This document shows, one piece after another, positions 1 through 6,205 of a stretch of DNA of 23,223 bases. This DNA comes from an uncultured Paraprevotella sp. Lineage in GTDB: Bacteria; Bacteroidota; Bacteroidia; Bacteroidales; Bacteroidaceae. Within the stretch, counting starts at the first letter, position 1. Every line of letters begins with the position of its first letter. The stretch spans positions 1-23,223 of the forward strand of contig CAJUDC010000027.1 of NCBI GenBank assembly GCA_910584955.1. The letters run 5' to 3'. The notes beneath the pieces were generated by a model, which was given only the letters and a program-made list of their open reading frames with translations, was not told the origin of the DNA and made no database searches. The position numbers and the translations under genes were made by a program.

Positions 1-570
1 ATGGAAGAGATTTTCAGAACGGCGCTTTTCCATGTATCTACCATTATCTCCACTTCCGGTTTCCAGGCGTCCCATTACGACTATATAGCTTGGGGAGCTC
101 CTTTCTGGATGCCTACGTTGATTCTCATGATTATCGGATCTTGTGCGGGATCTACAAGCGGGGGAGTGAAGGTGATCCGTATCTTGGTGTGCATCAAGGA
201 TGCCATTAATGAGTTTAAACTCCAGCTCCATCCACGGGCTGTCATATCGGTGCGTCTGTCCGGTAACGTATTGCCGGATAACAAAGTGATCCGTGCCTTG
301 GCTTTTCTTTTTCTTTATTTTATGCTGGTTATCATAGGGGTGATATTCCTTACGTTGACCGGACTGGATATGGATACGGCTTTCGGCAGCAGCATCACGG
401 CACTCAGCAACGTAGGGCCGGGTATGGGAACGACCGGCCCCTCTGCCAATTTTGCAGAAGTCTCGTATATGGGAAAATGGTTGCTTAGCTTTCTTATGCT
501 GGTGGGACGTCTGGAAATATTTACGGTACTTTTCTTGTTCTTGCCCGATTTCTGGAAACAGAAAGTATAA
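1..570 (+). CDS. trkH: TrkH-family potassium uptake protein, C-terminal part (cut by window edge)
   Basis: This is the membrane subunit of a Trk/Ktr-type K+ uptake system, which conducts K+ across the inner membrane with a cytosolic TrkA-type regulator. Only the last 189 residues are visible. Family members are near 480 residues, so the ATG at base 1 is probably an internal methionine and the gene starts upstream of the window. Signatures seen are the third pore loop STSGF (visible residues 17-21), the conserved block GSCAGSTSGGVKVIR (46-60), the fourth pore loop SNVGPG (136-141) and the C-terminal GRLEIFT (169-175). Hydrophobic segments lie near residues 35-50, 98-120 and 160-183. The gene converges on the next minus-strand gene with only 21 bp between the stops, and I see no good terminator there. 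trkA is not in the window. Confidence 0.93.
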   Translation: MEEIFRTALFHVSTIISTSGFQASHYDYIAWGAPFWMPTLILMIIGSCAGSTSGGVKVIRILVCIKDAINEFKLQLHPRAVISVRLSGNVLPDNKVIRALAFLFLYFMLVIIGVIFLTLTGLDMDTAFGSSITALSNVGPGMGTTGPSANFAEVSYMGKWLLSFLMLVGRLEIFTVLFLFLPDFWKQKV

Positions 571-591
571 AAGTATTTGTTGTGAAGCGCT

Positions 592-1119
592 TTATTTGCG
601 ATTCATTGCTATGAGCGATTGAATGAAGTGGATGATATTTTTGTTCTTTTTCCACTTCCGGGGAGAATCGGTAAAGGCTAGGGAGGTATTGCTGCGCGAC
701 GTATATACCAGCGTATAGGCTTGTTCGTTTTTATACATCTCTTCCCACAGCGCAAAGTCTATATTACATCTGGTTCGGCTGTTCCACTTGTTCTTTTTCT
801 TTTCGTTGAAGATTCTTTCTACCGGGAAACTTCGTTGTTTTCCTGAGGGTAAGACAACGTGGAGTGAATCTATGAGCAACGGATTTTTTGTGGAACAGGT
901 AGAAAGTAATGCTACGGAATCTTGAGAATCCAGATAGGTGAAGTCGTAATTCAAAGTTGCCTTGGATGTGTTTTCCTTGGCGCTTTCCATATCTGTGGGA
1001 AAGATGAAGTACAACATTCCTTTTTCATGAACGTTTTGAGTAAAATATTTGTTGTAGTTCTGTGCTGACAGTCCGGTTATACAAAAAAGCGCGGCTATGA
1101 GAAATGATAATGTTTTCAT
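592..1119 (-). CDS. Hypothetical exported protein
   Basis: I do not recognise this 175-residue protein. The start was placed at the ATG at 1119 rather than an upstream in-frame codon because it gives a clean type I signal peptide: MKT, a hydrophobic core and a probable cut after GLSA (residue 19). The mature part is basic and mostly beta-like, with no lipobox and no further membrane segment. It has cysteines at 75 and 118, and a lysine-rich stretch around 107-111 and 156-160. It lies 62 bp downstream of the TRL-like lipoprotein gene on the same strand and has no visible promoter of its own, so co-transcription is likely, perhaps modulated by the imperfect hairpin in the gap. It is probably periplasmic or surface-associated. 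Function unknown. Confidence 0.7.
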   Translation of the reverse strand: MKTLSFLIAALFCITGLSAQNYNKYFTQNVHEKGMLYFIFPTDMESAKENTSKATLNYDFTYLDSQDSVALLSTCSTKNPLLIDSLHVVLPSGKQRSFPVERIFNEKKKNKWNSRTRCNIDFALWEEMYKNEQAYTLVYTSRSNTSLAFTDSPRKWKKNKNIIHFIQSLIAMNRK

Positions 1120-1138
1120 GAAGACAGGTATATAAAAT

Positions 1139-1162
1139 GCGCTCCCGATGATTCGGAAGCGC
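1139..1162 (-). terminator. Imperfect intercistronic hairpin (weak terminator or attenuator)
   Basis: Read on the minus strand, GCGCTTCC pairs with GGGAGCGC (five G/C-rich pairs, then a bulge), followed by ATTTTATATA. It lies between the TRL-like gene and the downstream exported-protein gene. The stem is short, so it could be a leaky terminator that lowers expression of the second gene, or simply a chance structure. Confidence 0.3.
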
Positions 1163-1181
1163 AATAGAATGGGATAACGGA

Positions 1182-1502
1182 TTATTCTCCGTAAACAATT
1201 GTTTTGTAAGTAGCGAAGATACCCAGTATAGAGTTCTTCTTGCTGTCGATATGGCTGATCTTCTTGATACCTGCAGAACGGGCAGCAGTCTGGATAGAAG
1301 CATCGCCGCTAGCGATGATACCCAGGATGTTGCTTGCTGAAGAAGTACCTACTTTGGAGCCTAAAGAGTTACCTGTTACAGCTTCGCCTGAAGTAACATT
1401 TGTGTAAAGACCACCCATACCGGCAGGTGTGCTAACAACTGCACAGCTTGCAAATGCCATAGCACAAGCAGCTACGAAAGACAGTTTCATTACCTTTTTC
1501 AT
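1182..1502 (-). CDS. TRL-like family small lipoprotein
   Basis: A 106-residue predicted lipoprotein. Starting at the ATG at 1502 gives MKKVMK, a hydrophobic core and a lipobox ending in FASC, with acylation at Cys20. The body matches what I remember of the TRL-like family: a glycine-rich start (PAGMGGLYTNVTSGE, 26-40), a small alpha/beta part with AARSAGIKKI (73-82), and an ending of the form ILGIFATYKTIVYG (92-105). No biochemical role is established for this family as far as I know. A well-formed Bacteroidetes promoter lies about 240 bp upstream, which would leave a leader of roughly 230 nt that begins in a 25-bp site repeated elsewhere in the same intergenic region. The longer in-frame reading to 1598 lacks a signal sequence at its start and was rejected. 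Confidence 0.75.
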   Translation of the reverse strand: MKKVMKLSFVAACAMAFASCAVVSTPAGMGGLYTNVTSGEAVTGNSLGSKVGTSSASNILGIIASGDASIQTAARSAGIKKISHIDSKKNSILGIFATYKTIVYGE

Positions 1503-1709
1503 TGTGATAAAAGTATTAGTTATTCCTATAAACCCTTCTAATTTGGAATGTATTTTTATTATAGATGTGAGAAGACGATAAGGATTTGTTACGTACATAT
1601 TCCCCTCGCCCTGTTCGCTGGGAACAAGCGGTAAAAGAATAGGTATCGTAATATCTCTTCATAATTTTTCTTGTTTCTTTTTACGTTTTTATTCTCCCAA
1701 AAATGATGC

Positions 1710-1734
1710 TCTCTTTATAAGAGATAATATTTTT
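1710..1734 (-). repeat. 25-bp site, copy 1 (inverted relative to copy 2)
   Basis: An exact reverse complement of 1878-1902. Read on the minus strand it starts with five A and contains the dyad ATCTCTT-ATA-AAGAGA centred at 1717, with 6 of 7 arm pairs intact. It begins where transcription from the promoter at 1741-1771 is expected to start, so it is either an operator overlapping +1 or a hairpin at the 5' end of the mRNA. Confidence 0.85.
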
Positions 1735-1740
1735 GATAGG

Positions 1741-1771
1741 CAAATGTATACAAAATCTTGATAATAACAAA
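1741..1771 (-). promoter_or_regulatory. Bacteroidetes-type promoter for the TRL-like lipoprotein gene
   Basis: On the minus strand TTTG (1768-1771) is followed after 19 bp by TACATTTG (1741-1748), an exact match to the TTTG / TAnnTTTG consensus. The expected start is near 1734, giving a leader of about 230 nt before the ATG at 1502. Confidence 0.7.
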
Positions 1772-1877
1772 TAAAAAAGCTTATTAAATTAAAAAATCTC
1801 ACAAAACATGCGTATAATTTTTCATCATAATTGTAATGTTCTATTACGTATATAGCTAATAATTAATGTGATGAAAT

Positions 1878-1902
1878 AAAAATATTATCTCTTATAAAGA
1901 GA
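1878..1902 (+). repeat. 25-bp site, copy 2 (inverted relative to copy 1)
   Basis: Together with the following T it contains a perfect 7-3-7 dyad, ATCTCTTATAAAGAGAT (1887-1903, centre 1895). It lies 194 bp upstream of the ATG of the plus-strand lipoprotein gene, in the same orientation relative to that gene as copy 1 is to the TRL-like gene. The dyad centres are 178 bp apart. Confidence 0.85.
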
Positions 1903-2096
1903 TGTATAATTGGTAATAATGTTTAATTTTTTATGGGATGGGATTGAAAATAATTTTTATTCAAAGCTTTTTTGTCAGGAGAAGAGAATAAAATATTGAT
2001 TACTGGAGAAAAAGAATTGTTGTATGACATGGAATTCCTCATACACGATCCTTCCAAATAGATACATTGGAGTTCCGCTTAAATAATACAGTTAAT

Positions 2097-2561
2097 ATGA
2101 AGAAGTTTTTTATTCCGATGGCTTGTGTGATGCTCATGGCTACATCGTGTAGGACAAGTTACAAGACCGCTGCGATGCGCAATGTAAAAGCTCCTCTTGT
2201 AAGTTCCACAACAGCTGAATTGGAGGTGTCGAACAAAAAGATTGTTTATACCTATATCCCTTCTGCTTCGGTTCGTAGGGGCGGCTTTCAGAATTGTATA
2301 AACACGGCTGTGCGCGAGGCTTTGGCGGCTAACGGAAACGGTGATGTGTTGGTTGAGACGCAAAATGCTGTTATTGAACGCAAAGGACTTATAGGAGGAA
2401 GAAAGATAAAATCGGTTACCGTGACGGGATTTCCTGCTTTCTACAAGAATTTCAAGAGTGTAGATGCCCAGATATTAAGAAAAGCCATAGAAAACAACGG
2501 TATTCCTGCTGAAGCGGCTACTGTGCAAGAACGAAGCGGTTTTAAATTATTTGGACGGTAA
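2097..2561 (+). CDS. Small lipoprotein of unrecognised family
   Basis: A 154-residue predicted lipoprotein. The ATG at 2097 was preferred over the TTG at 2067 because it begins a standard lipoprotein signal: MKKFF, a hydrophobic stretch and a lipobox ending in ATSC, with Cys18 acylated. The mature part has beta-rich segments (45-60) and a helix with VREALAANGNGDVLVE (about 82-97). An IKSVTVTGFPAFYKNF segment (about 113-128) follows, and the tail is basic. The layout (lipid anchor, small alpha/beta domain, a strand ending in VTG) is loosely like the TRL-like protein encoded divergently, but I cannot claim homology. It is probably anchored to the outer or inner membrane facing the periplasm. 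It has a putative leader of about 190 nt and is followed by a strong bidirectional terminator. Confidence 0.75.
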   Translation: MKKFFIPMACVMLMATSCRTSYKTAAMRNVKAPLVSSTTAELEVSNKKIVYTYIPSASVRRGGFQNCINTAVREALAANGNGDVLVETQNAVIERKGLIGGRKIKSVTVTGFPAFYKNFKSVDAQILRKAIENNGIPAEAATVQERSGFKLFGR

Positions 2562-2614
2562 CTGACCGGACCGAAATTCAGTTTCGGTTATTATCAAGAA
2601 AAAGCGATTGGACG

Positions 2615-2658
2615 AATAACTCCCGATATACACCTTATAGGGAATATCGGGAGTTATT
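2615..2658. terminator. Bidirectional terminator between lipoprotein gene and nadB
   Basis: A perfect 15-bp stem (AATAACTCCCGATAT at 2615-2629 with its complement at 2644-2658) around a 14-nt loop. It sits between two convergent genes, and the A/T-rich ends of the stem supply short T runs on both strands. A smaller 7-bp hairpin (ACCGAAA / TTTCGGT, 2570-2588) precedes it right after the lipoprotein stop. Confidence 0.85.
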
Positions 2659-2674
2659 TTCGTATGTAATGGAA

Positions 2675-4264
2675 TTATTTCTGATCGTAAGCGTGTTTGG
2701 GATAGTCGATGGTATAGTGCAATCCCCGGCTTTCTTTTCGCTCGATAGCCTGTCGGGTGATCAGATAACCTACGTTGATCATGTTGCGTAATTCGCAAAT
2801 ATCTCGGGTGGCTTTCACGCGCTTGAACAATTCTTCCGTCTCTTCGTAGAGCAGGTCCAGGCGGGTCCAGGCCCGTTTCAGTCGGAGATCGCTACGTACG
2901 ATGCCTACATAATTACTCATTATCTGGCCCACTTCCTTCATGTCTTGGGCGATGAGCACTTTTTCTTCGTTACTCAATGTGCCTTCGTCGTTCCATTCCG
3001 GTATTCGGTCGTTGAATGTATAATTGTCGATCACCTCGATGCTGTGTCTGGCAGCGGCATCGGCATATACCACCGCCTCGATGAGCGAGTTGCTGGCCAA
3101 ACGGTTACCGCCGTGCAGACCGGTGCAGGAGCATTCGCCTACGGCATAAAGCCGGTTGATGCTGGACCGGGCATTCAAATCCACTTTGATACCGCCACAC
3201 ATGTAATGGGCACAAGGCACCACGGGAATGTATTGGCGGGTGATGTCGATTCCTATGCTCAGGCATTTGGCATAGATATTGGGGAAATGATGTTTGGTTT
3301 CTTCAGGGTCTTTGTGCGTGACGTCCAGACAGACGTGATCCAGTCCGTGTATTTTCATTTCCTTGTCGATGGCTCGGGCCACGATGTCTCGCGGAGCCAG
3401 GCTCAGGCGTTTGTCGTATTTCTGCATGAATTCCTCGCCGTTGGGTAGCCGCAGGATACCGCCGTAGCCGCGCATGGCCTCAGTGATAAGAAAAGCGGGA
3501 TGCGTCTCTCCCGGCAGATAAAGCGCAGTAGGATGAAACTGTACGAACTCCATGTCCTTTACCGTACCTTTGGCCCGGTACACCATGGCGATGCCGTCGC
3601 CCGTTGCTATATTCGGATTGGTGGTCGTGGCATATACGGCCCCCGTTCCTCCTGTTGCTATCAGAGTGACTTTGGACAGGAAGGTATCTATTTTTTTTGT
3701 GTCGGGATCCAGGATATAGGCACCGTAACATTCGATATCGGGGGTGCGCCTTGTCACCTCGATGCCCAGGTGATGCTGTGTGATGATTTCTACGGCAAAA
3801 TGATTTTCCAACACGGTAATGCGCGGGTCTTTGCGTACGGCCTCCATCAGTCCGCGCTGGATTTCGAATCCCGTGTCATCGGCATGGTGCAGGATGCGGA
3901 ATTCGGAATGTCCTCCTTCGCGATGCAGGTCGAAGTCACCTTTCTCCGTCTTGTCGAAGTTCACTCCCCACCGTACCAGTTCTCTGATGCCTTCCGGGGC
4001 TTGTTTTACCACCTGCGCCACGGCTTCGGGATCGCTGATATAATCGCCTGCCACCATGGTGTCGTGGATATGTTTCTCGAAGTTGTCCACTTCAAGGTTG
4101 GTAACGGAGGCTATGCCGCCTTGTGCCTTGGCTGTATTGGCTTCGTCCAGGGTGGTTTTGCATACCAGTGCAACCTTCCCCTTGCCGGCGCGGGCCACTT
4201 TCAGGGCGTAGCTCATACCGGCCACTCCCGATCCGATGATTAAAAAATCAAATTTCCGTATCAT
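2675..4264 (-). CDS. nadB: L-aspartate oxidase
   Basis: This FAD enzyme oxidises L-aspartate to iminoaspartate, the first step of de novo NAD synthesis; quinolinate synthase NadA uses the product. The protein has 529 residues, normal for the family. The FAD dinucleotide-binding motif GSGVAG is at residues 11-16 (IIGSGVAGMSYAL). Further family blocks are TAKAQGGIA, HREGGHSEFRILHHADDTG, the GGTGAVY loop, PTALYLPGETHPAFLITEA, LAPRDIVARAI and the C-terminal FAD/substrate block CAHYMCGGIKVD...GLHGGNRLASNSL. The C-terminal third is the helical domain shared with succinate dehydrogenase and fumarate reductase flavoproteins. The SELR-type aspartate-oxidase signature region and the length favour NadB over SdhA/FrdA. 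A TAnnTTTG promoter lies just upstream. nadA and nadC are not adjacent. Confidence 0.96.
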   Translation of the reverse strand: MIRKFDFLIIGSGVAGMSYALKVARAGKGKVALVCKTTLDEANTAKAQGGIASVTNLEVDNFEKHIHDTMVAGDYISDPEAVAQVVKQAPEGIRELVRWGVNFDKTEKGDFDLHREGGHSEFRILHHADDTGFEIQRGLMEAVRKDPRITVLENHFAVEIITQHHLGIEVTRRTPDIECYGAYILDPDTKKIDTFLSKVTLIATGGTGAVYATTTNPNIATGDGIAMVYRAKGTVKDMEFVQFHPTALYLPGETHPAFLITEAMRGYGGILRLPNGEEFMQKYDKRLSLAPRDIVARAIDKEMKIHGLDHVCLDVTHKDPEETKHHFPNIYAKCLSIGIDITRQYIPVVPCAHYMCGGIKVDLNARSSINRLYAVGECSCTGLHGGNRLASNSLIEAVVYADAAARHSIEVIDNYTFNDRIPEWNDEGTLSNEEKVLIAQDMKEVGQIMSNYVGIVRSDLRLKRAWTRLDLLYEETEELFKRVKATRDICELRNMINVGYLITRQAIERKESRGLHYTIDYPKHAYDQK

Positions 4265-4285
4265 CCTTATTCGTTTTTAGTCGTA

Positions 4286-4293
4286 CAAAACTA
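4286..4293 (-). promoter_or_regulatory. -7 promoter element of nadB
   Basis: TAGTTTTG on the minus strand matches TAnnTTTG. It lies 21 bp before the nadB ATG, implying a leader of about 15 nt. No convincing -33 element was found. Confidence 0.5.
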
Positions 4294-4370
4294 CGTAAAA
4301 ACTCAATTAGTTGTTCTCTTGCGACGGGATTTATTGATTTTTTTGCTAACTTGCGTCCAAAAATCAGAAG

Positions 4371-4796
4371 ATGATTCGAACGTTTCATGCCAAAGTGGAT
4401 AAAGCGGTATTGGTGGGAGGATTGTTGCCCGGCACGGTATTGACCGTATGTTTCTTTTGGGTCAGAATGCCTCTGCCTGCTTTGTTTTTTATGCTGCTGA
4501 TGATTGGAGCGGTGGAGCGTCTTATTCATACTTCCTATATTCTGGACGACGACGGTCGTCTGATTATTCACAAAGGCAGGTTCAGCCGCTCCCGGGTGTT
4601 GCGTGTCGTGGAAATAAGCAAGGTGGAACTTCATCGTGTACCGGCTTTTTTCTGGTTGTTGAAGCGCGAGGACGTGGTGCTTGTTACCGGTTCCGACGGG
4701 AAAGAGTGGATTTTGTCGCCTTTGGCTGCCGCTGAATTCTGCCACGTACTTTTAAAAAAGAAAGAAGAACTGTCATGTACACTTCCGAAAGACTGA
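4371..4796 (+). CDS. Small membrane protein with bacterial PH-like domain
   Basis: A 141-residue protein with two hydrophobic segments near residues 12-30 and 34-50. A soluble C-terminal domain (about 54-130) follows, whose pattern (TSYILDDDGRLIIHKGRFSRSRVLRVVEISKVELHRVP) is typical of bacterial PH-domain (YdbS/YdbT-like) proteins: an inverted beta-sheet followed by a helix. Such proteins sit in the inner membrane with the PH-like domain on one face, and their function is mostly unknown. The ATG at 4371 is the first codon giving the N-terminal membrane hairpin. A poor promoter-like TAACTTGC lies about 20 bp upstream. The gene's last 22 bp overlap the start of the carboxypeptidase gene, so the two are probably translated together. 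PH-like identity is by pattern only. Confidence 0.75.
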   Translation: MIRTFHAKVDKAVLVGGLLPGTVLTVCFFWVRMPLPALFFMLLMIGAVERLIHTSYILDDDGRLIIHKGRFSRSRVLRVVEISKVELHRVPAFFWLLKREDVVLVTGSDGKEWILSPLAAAEFCHVLLKKKEELSCTLPKD

Positions 4797-6118
4797 AGAG
4801 AGGATCGGTGAAGACCGGCTTCGGACTCCTTGCATTGTGTTTCATTTTGTCTTTATCGTTTACGGCCTGTGGTCGCCACGGAGCGCCTCAGGTTACTGCC
4901 GTTGGCTCGGTGCCCGATGCCGCCGAGATCGGCCGGTTGGCTGTAGAAGACATACCGGTGCCTCCGGTCAAGAAAGAAGAAACTTATACGTATCGTCCCG
5001 CCGTGCATACTACCGAATGGCCGGGCTGTCTGCAATATGCTATCGACAGTCTGCTTCACGACGATCTGTTCCGTTCCACACAGGTTGGTTTGTGTGTTTA
5101 CGATCTTACGGCCGATTCCATGCTTTTTGCCTACAACCATCGACAACGGTTGCGTCCGGCTTCCACCGAGAAAGTGATTACCGCCGTTTCGGCCTTGGCC
5201 TTGCTGGGAGGCGATTATTCGTTCCGCACCCGTCTGTGTATGACGGGTATGATCCGCGATTCCGTGCTTTGCGGCGATATATATGCTGTCGGCGGTTTCG
5301 ATCCCTGTTTCGACAGGGACGATATGAAAGCTTTTGTTTCGGGCCTGAAAGCCTTGGGGGTGGACTCCATTGCCGGATGTTTTTATGAAGATGTGTCGAT
5401 GAAGGACACCCTGAAATGGGGGTGGGGATGGTGTTGGGATGATGACAACCCTACGCTCACTCCTTTATTATATAAGCAAAAAGATCGTTTCCGAGAGGCT
5501 TGGTTCGAATTGTTGGCCGAGCAGGGAATAAACACTTCCGGTCTTTACGGTCGGGGGATATGTCCCGAAGAGGCCCGTCCGGTAGTCACTCGCACGCATT
5601 CCATCGACCAAGTGTTGTTACGGATGATGAAAGACAGCGATAATCTCTATGCCGAAGCATTGTTTTATCCGCTTGCCGCCCGCAGCGGCAAGCGGTACGC
5701 CTCGCGCAAGGAAGCCGTACGGCAGATTCATACCCTGATCGAGCAGATGGGATTTCGGCCGGACGATTATCAGATAGCCGATGGCAGCGGACTTTCTCTT
5801 TATAACTATCTGACGCCTGAACTGGAAATGGCCTTTCTCCGGTACGCCTATCGCAACAAGGATATCTATAGTCATCTGCATCCCTCTCTGCCGACAGCCG
5901 GATGGGACGGAACGTTGGAAAAACGGATGAAGACCGGTCCGGCCAGTCTGAGTGTGCAGGCCAAGACCGGTACGGTGGAGGGCGTGAGTGCGCTGGCGGG
6001 TTATGCCACGGCATCCAACGGGCATGTGCTGGCGTTCAGCATCATGAACCAAGGGATTGTCAAGGCCCGCATGGGACGTGATTTTCAGGATAAGGTGTGC
6101 GCTTTGCTCTGCCGGTAG
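4775..6118 (+). CDS. dacB: D-alanyl-D-alanine carboxypeptidase/endopeptidase, PBP4 type (peptidase family S13), lipoprotein
   Basis: A serine hydrolase that trims peptidoglycan stem peptides or cuts D-Ala-DAP crosslinks in the periplasm. All three penicillin-binding motifs are present: S130-TE-K133 (active-site serine), SDN at 288-290 and KTG at 397-399. DGSGLS at 336-341 is the usual S13 block before the C-terminal part. The protein has 447 residues, typical for a PBP4. The N-terminus is a lipoprotein signal (GFGLLALCFILSLSFTAC) with acylation at Cys32, so this one is membrane-tethered. The annotated ATG at 4775 overlaps the preceding gene; a GTG at 4808, preceded by AGAGAGG, would give a shorter, more ordinary signal peptide and cannot be excluded. 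The neighbouring PH-domain gene suggests a shared envelope role. Confidence 0.93.
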   Translation: MYTSERLKRGSVKTGFGLLALCFILSLSFTACGRHGAPQVTAVGSVPDAAEIGRLAVEDIPVPPVKKEETYTYRPAVHTTEWPGCLQYAIDSLLHDDLFRSTQVGLCVYDLTADSMLFAYNHRQRLRPASTEKVITAVSALALLGGDYSFRTRLCMTGMIRDSVLCGDIYAVGGFDPCFDRDDMKAFVSGLKALGVDSIAGCFYEDVSMKDTLKWGWGWCWDDDNPTLTPLLYKQKDRFREAWFELLAEQGINTSGLYGRGICPEEARPVVTRTHSIDQVLLRMMKDSDNLYAEALFYPLAARSGKRYASRKEAVRQIHTLIEQMGFRPDDYQIADGSGLSLYNYLTPELEMAFLRYAYRNKDIYSHLHPSLPTAGWDGTLEKRMKTGPASLSVQAKTGTVEGVSALAGYATASNGHVLAFSIMNQGIVKARMGRDFQDKVCALLCR

Positions 6119-6146
6119 CAAATCTTCTTAAAAAGAAGCCGGGAAC

Positions 6147-6178
6147 TTGTTGTTTTCGCGTTCCTTTTCTTATATTTG
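6147..6178 (+). promoter_or_regulatory. Promoter of the HAD/hotdog fusion gene
   Basis: TTG (6150-6152, with another TTG just before it) is followed after 18 bp by TATATTTG (6171-6178), matching TTTG / TAnnTTTG. It is followed by a good ribosome site, GGAGGAG, a few bases before the ATG at 6206; such a site is uncommon among the genes here. Confidence 0.65.
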
Positions 6179-6205
6179 TGGAGAATATTAAAAAACGGAG
6201 GAGCT

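Larger units (their letters stand above)
1503..2096. promoter_or_regulatory. AT-rich divergent intergenic region with twin 25-bp sites
   Basis: This 594-bp region separates two divergent lipoprotein genes and contains no plausible gene. The stretch 1735-1877 is especially AT-rich compared with the flanking genes. It contains one good minus-strand promoter (1741-1771), two identical 25-bp sites in opposite orientation, and long putative leaders of about 200 nt on both sides. No matching canonical promoter was found for the plus-strand gene. Confidence 0.7.

Noticed and set aside
1710..1902. Miniature transposable element with 25-bp terminal inverted repeats
   Set aside because: Not asserted as a feature because no target-site duplication could be found at the ends and the copies sit symmetrically relative to the two genes. 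Kept as an alternative in the findings.
3500..4243. Open frame of 247 codons on the plus strand inside nadB
   Set aside because: Antisense shadow of nadB: no start context and no family resemblance.
6122..6139. Short TCTTCTT/AAGAAG hairpin after dacB as a terminator
   Set aside because: The stem is A/T-rich and weak and no T-tract follows, so it is not reliable enough to list.
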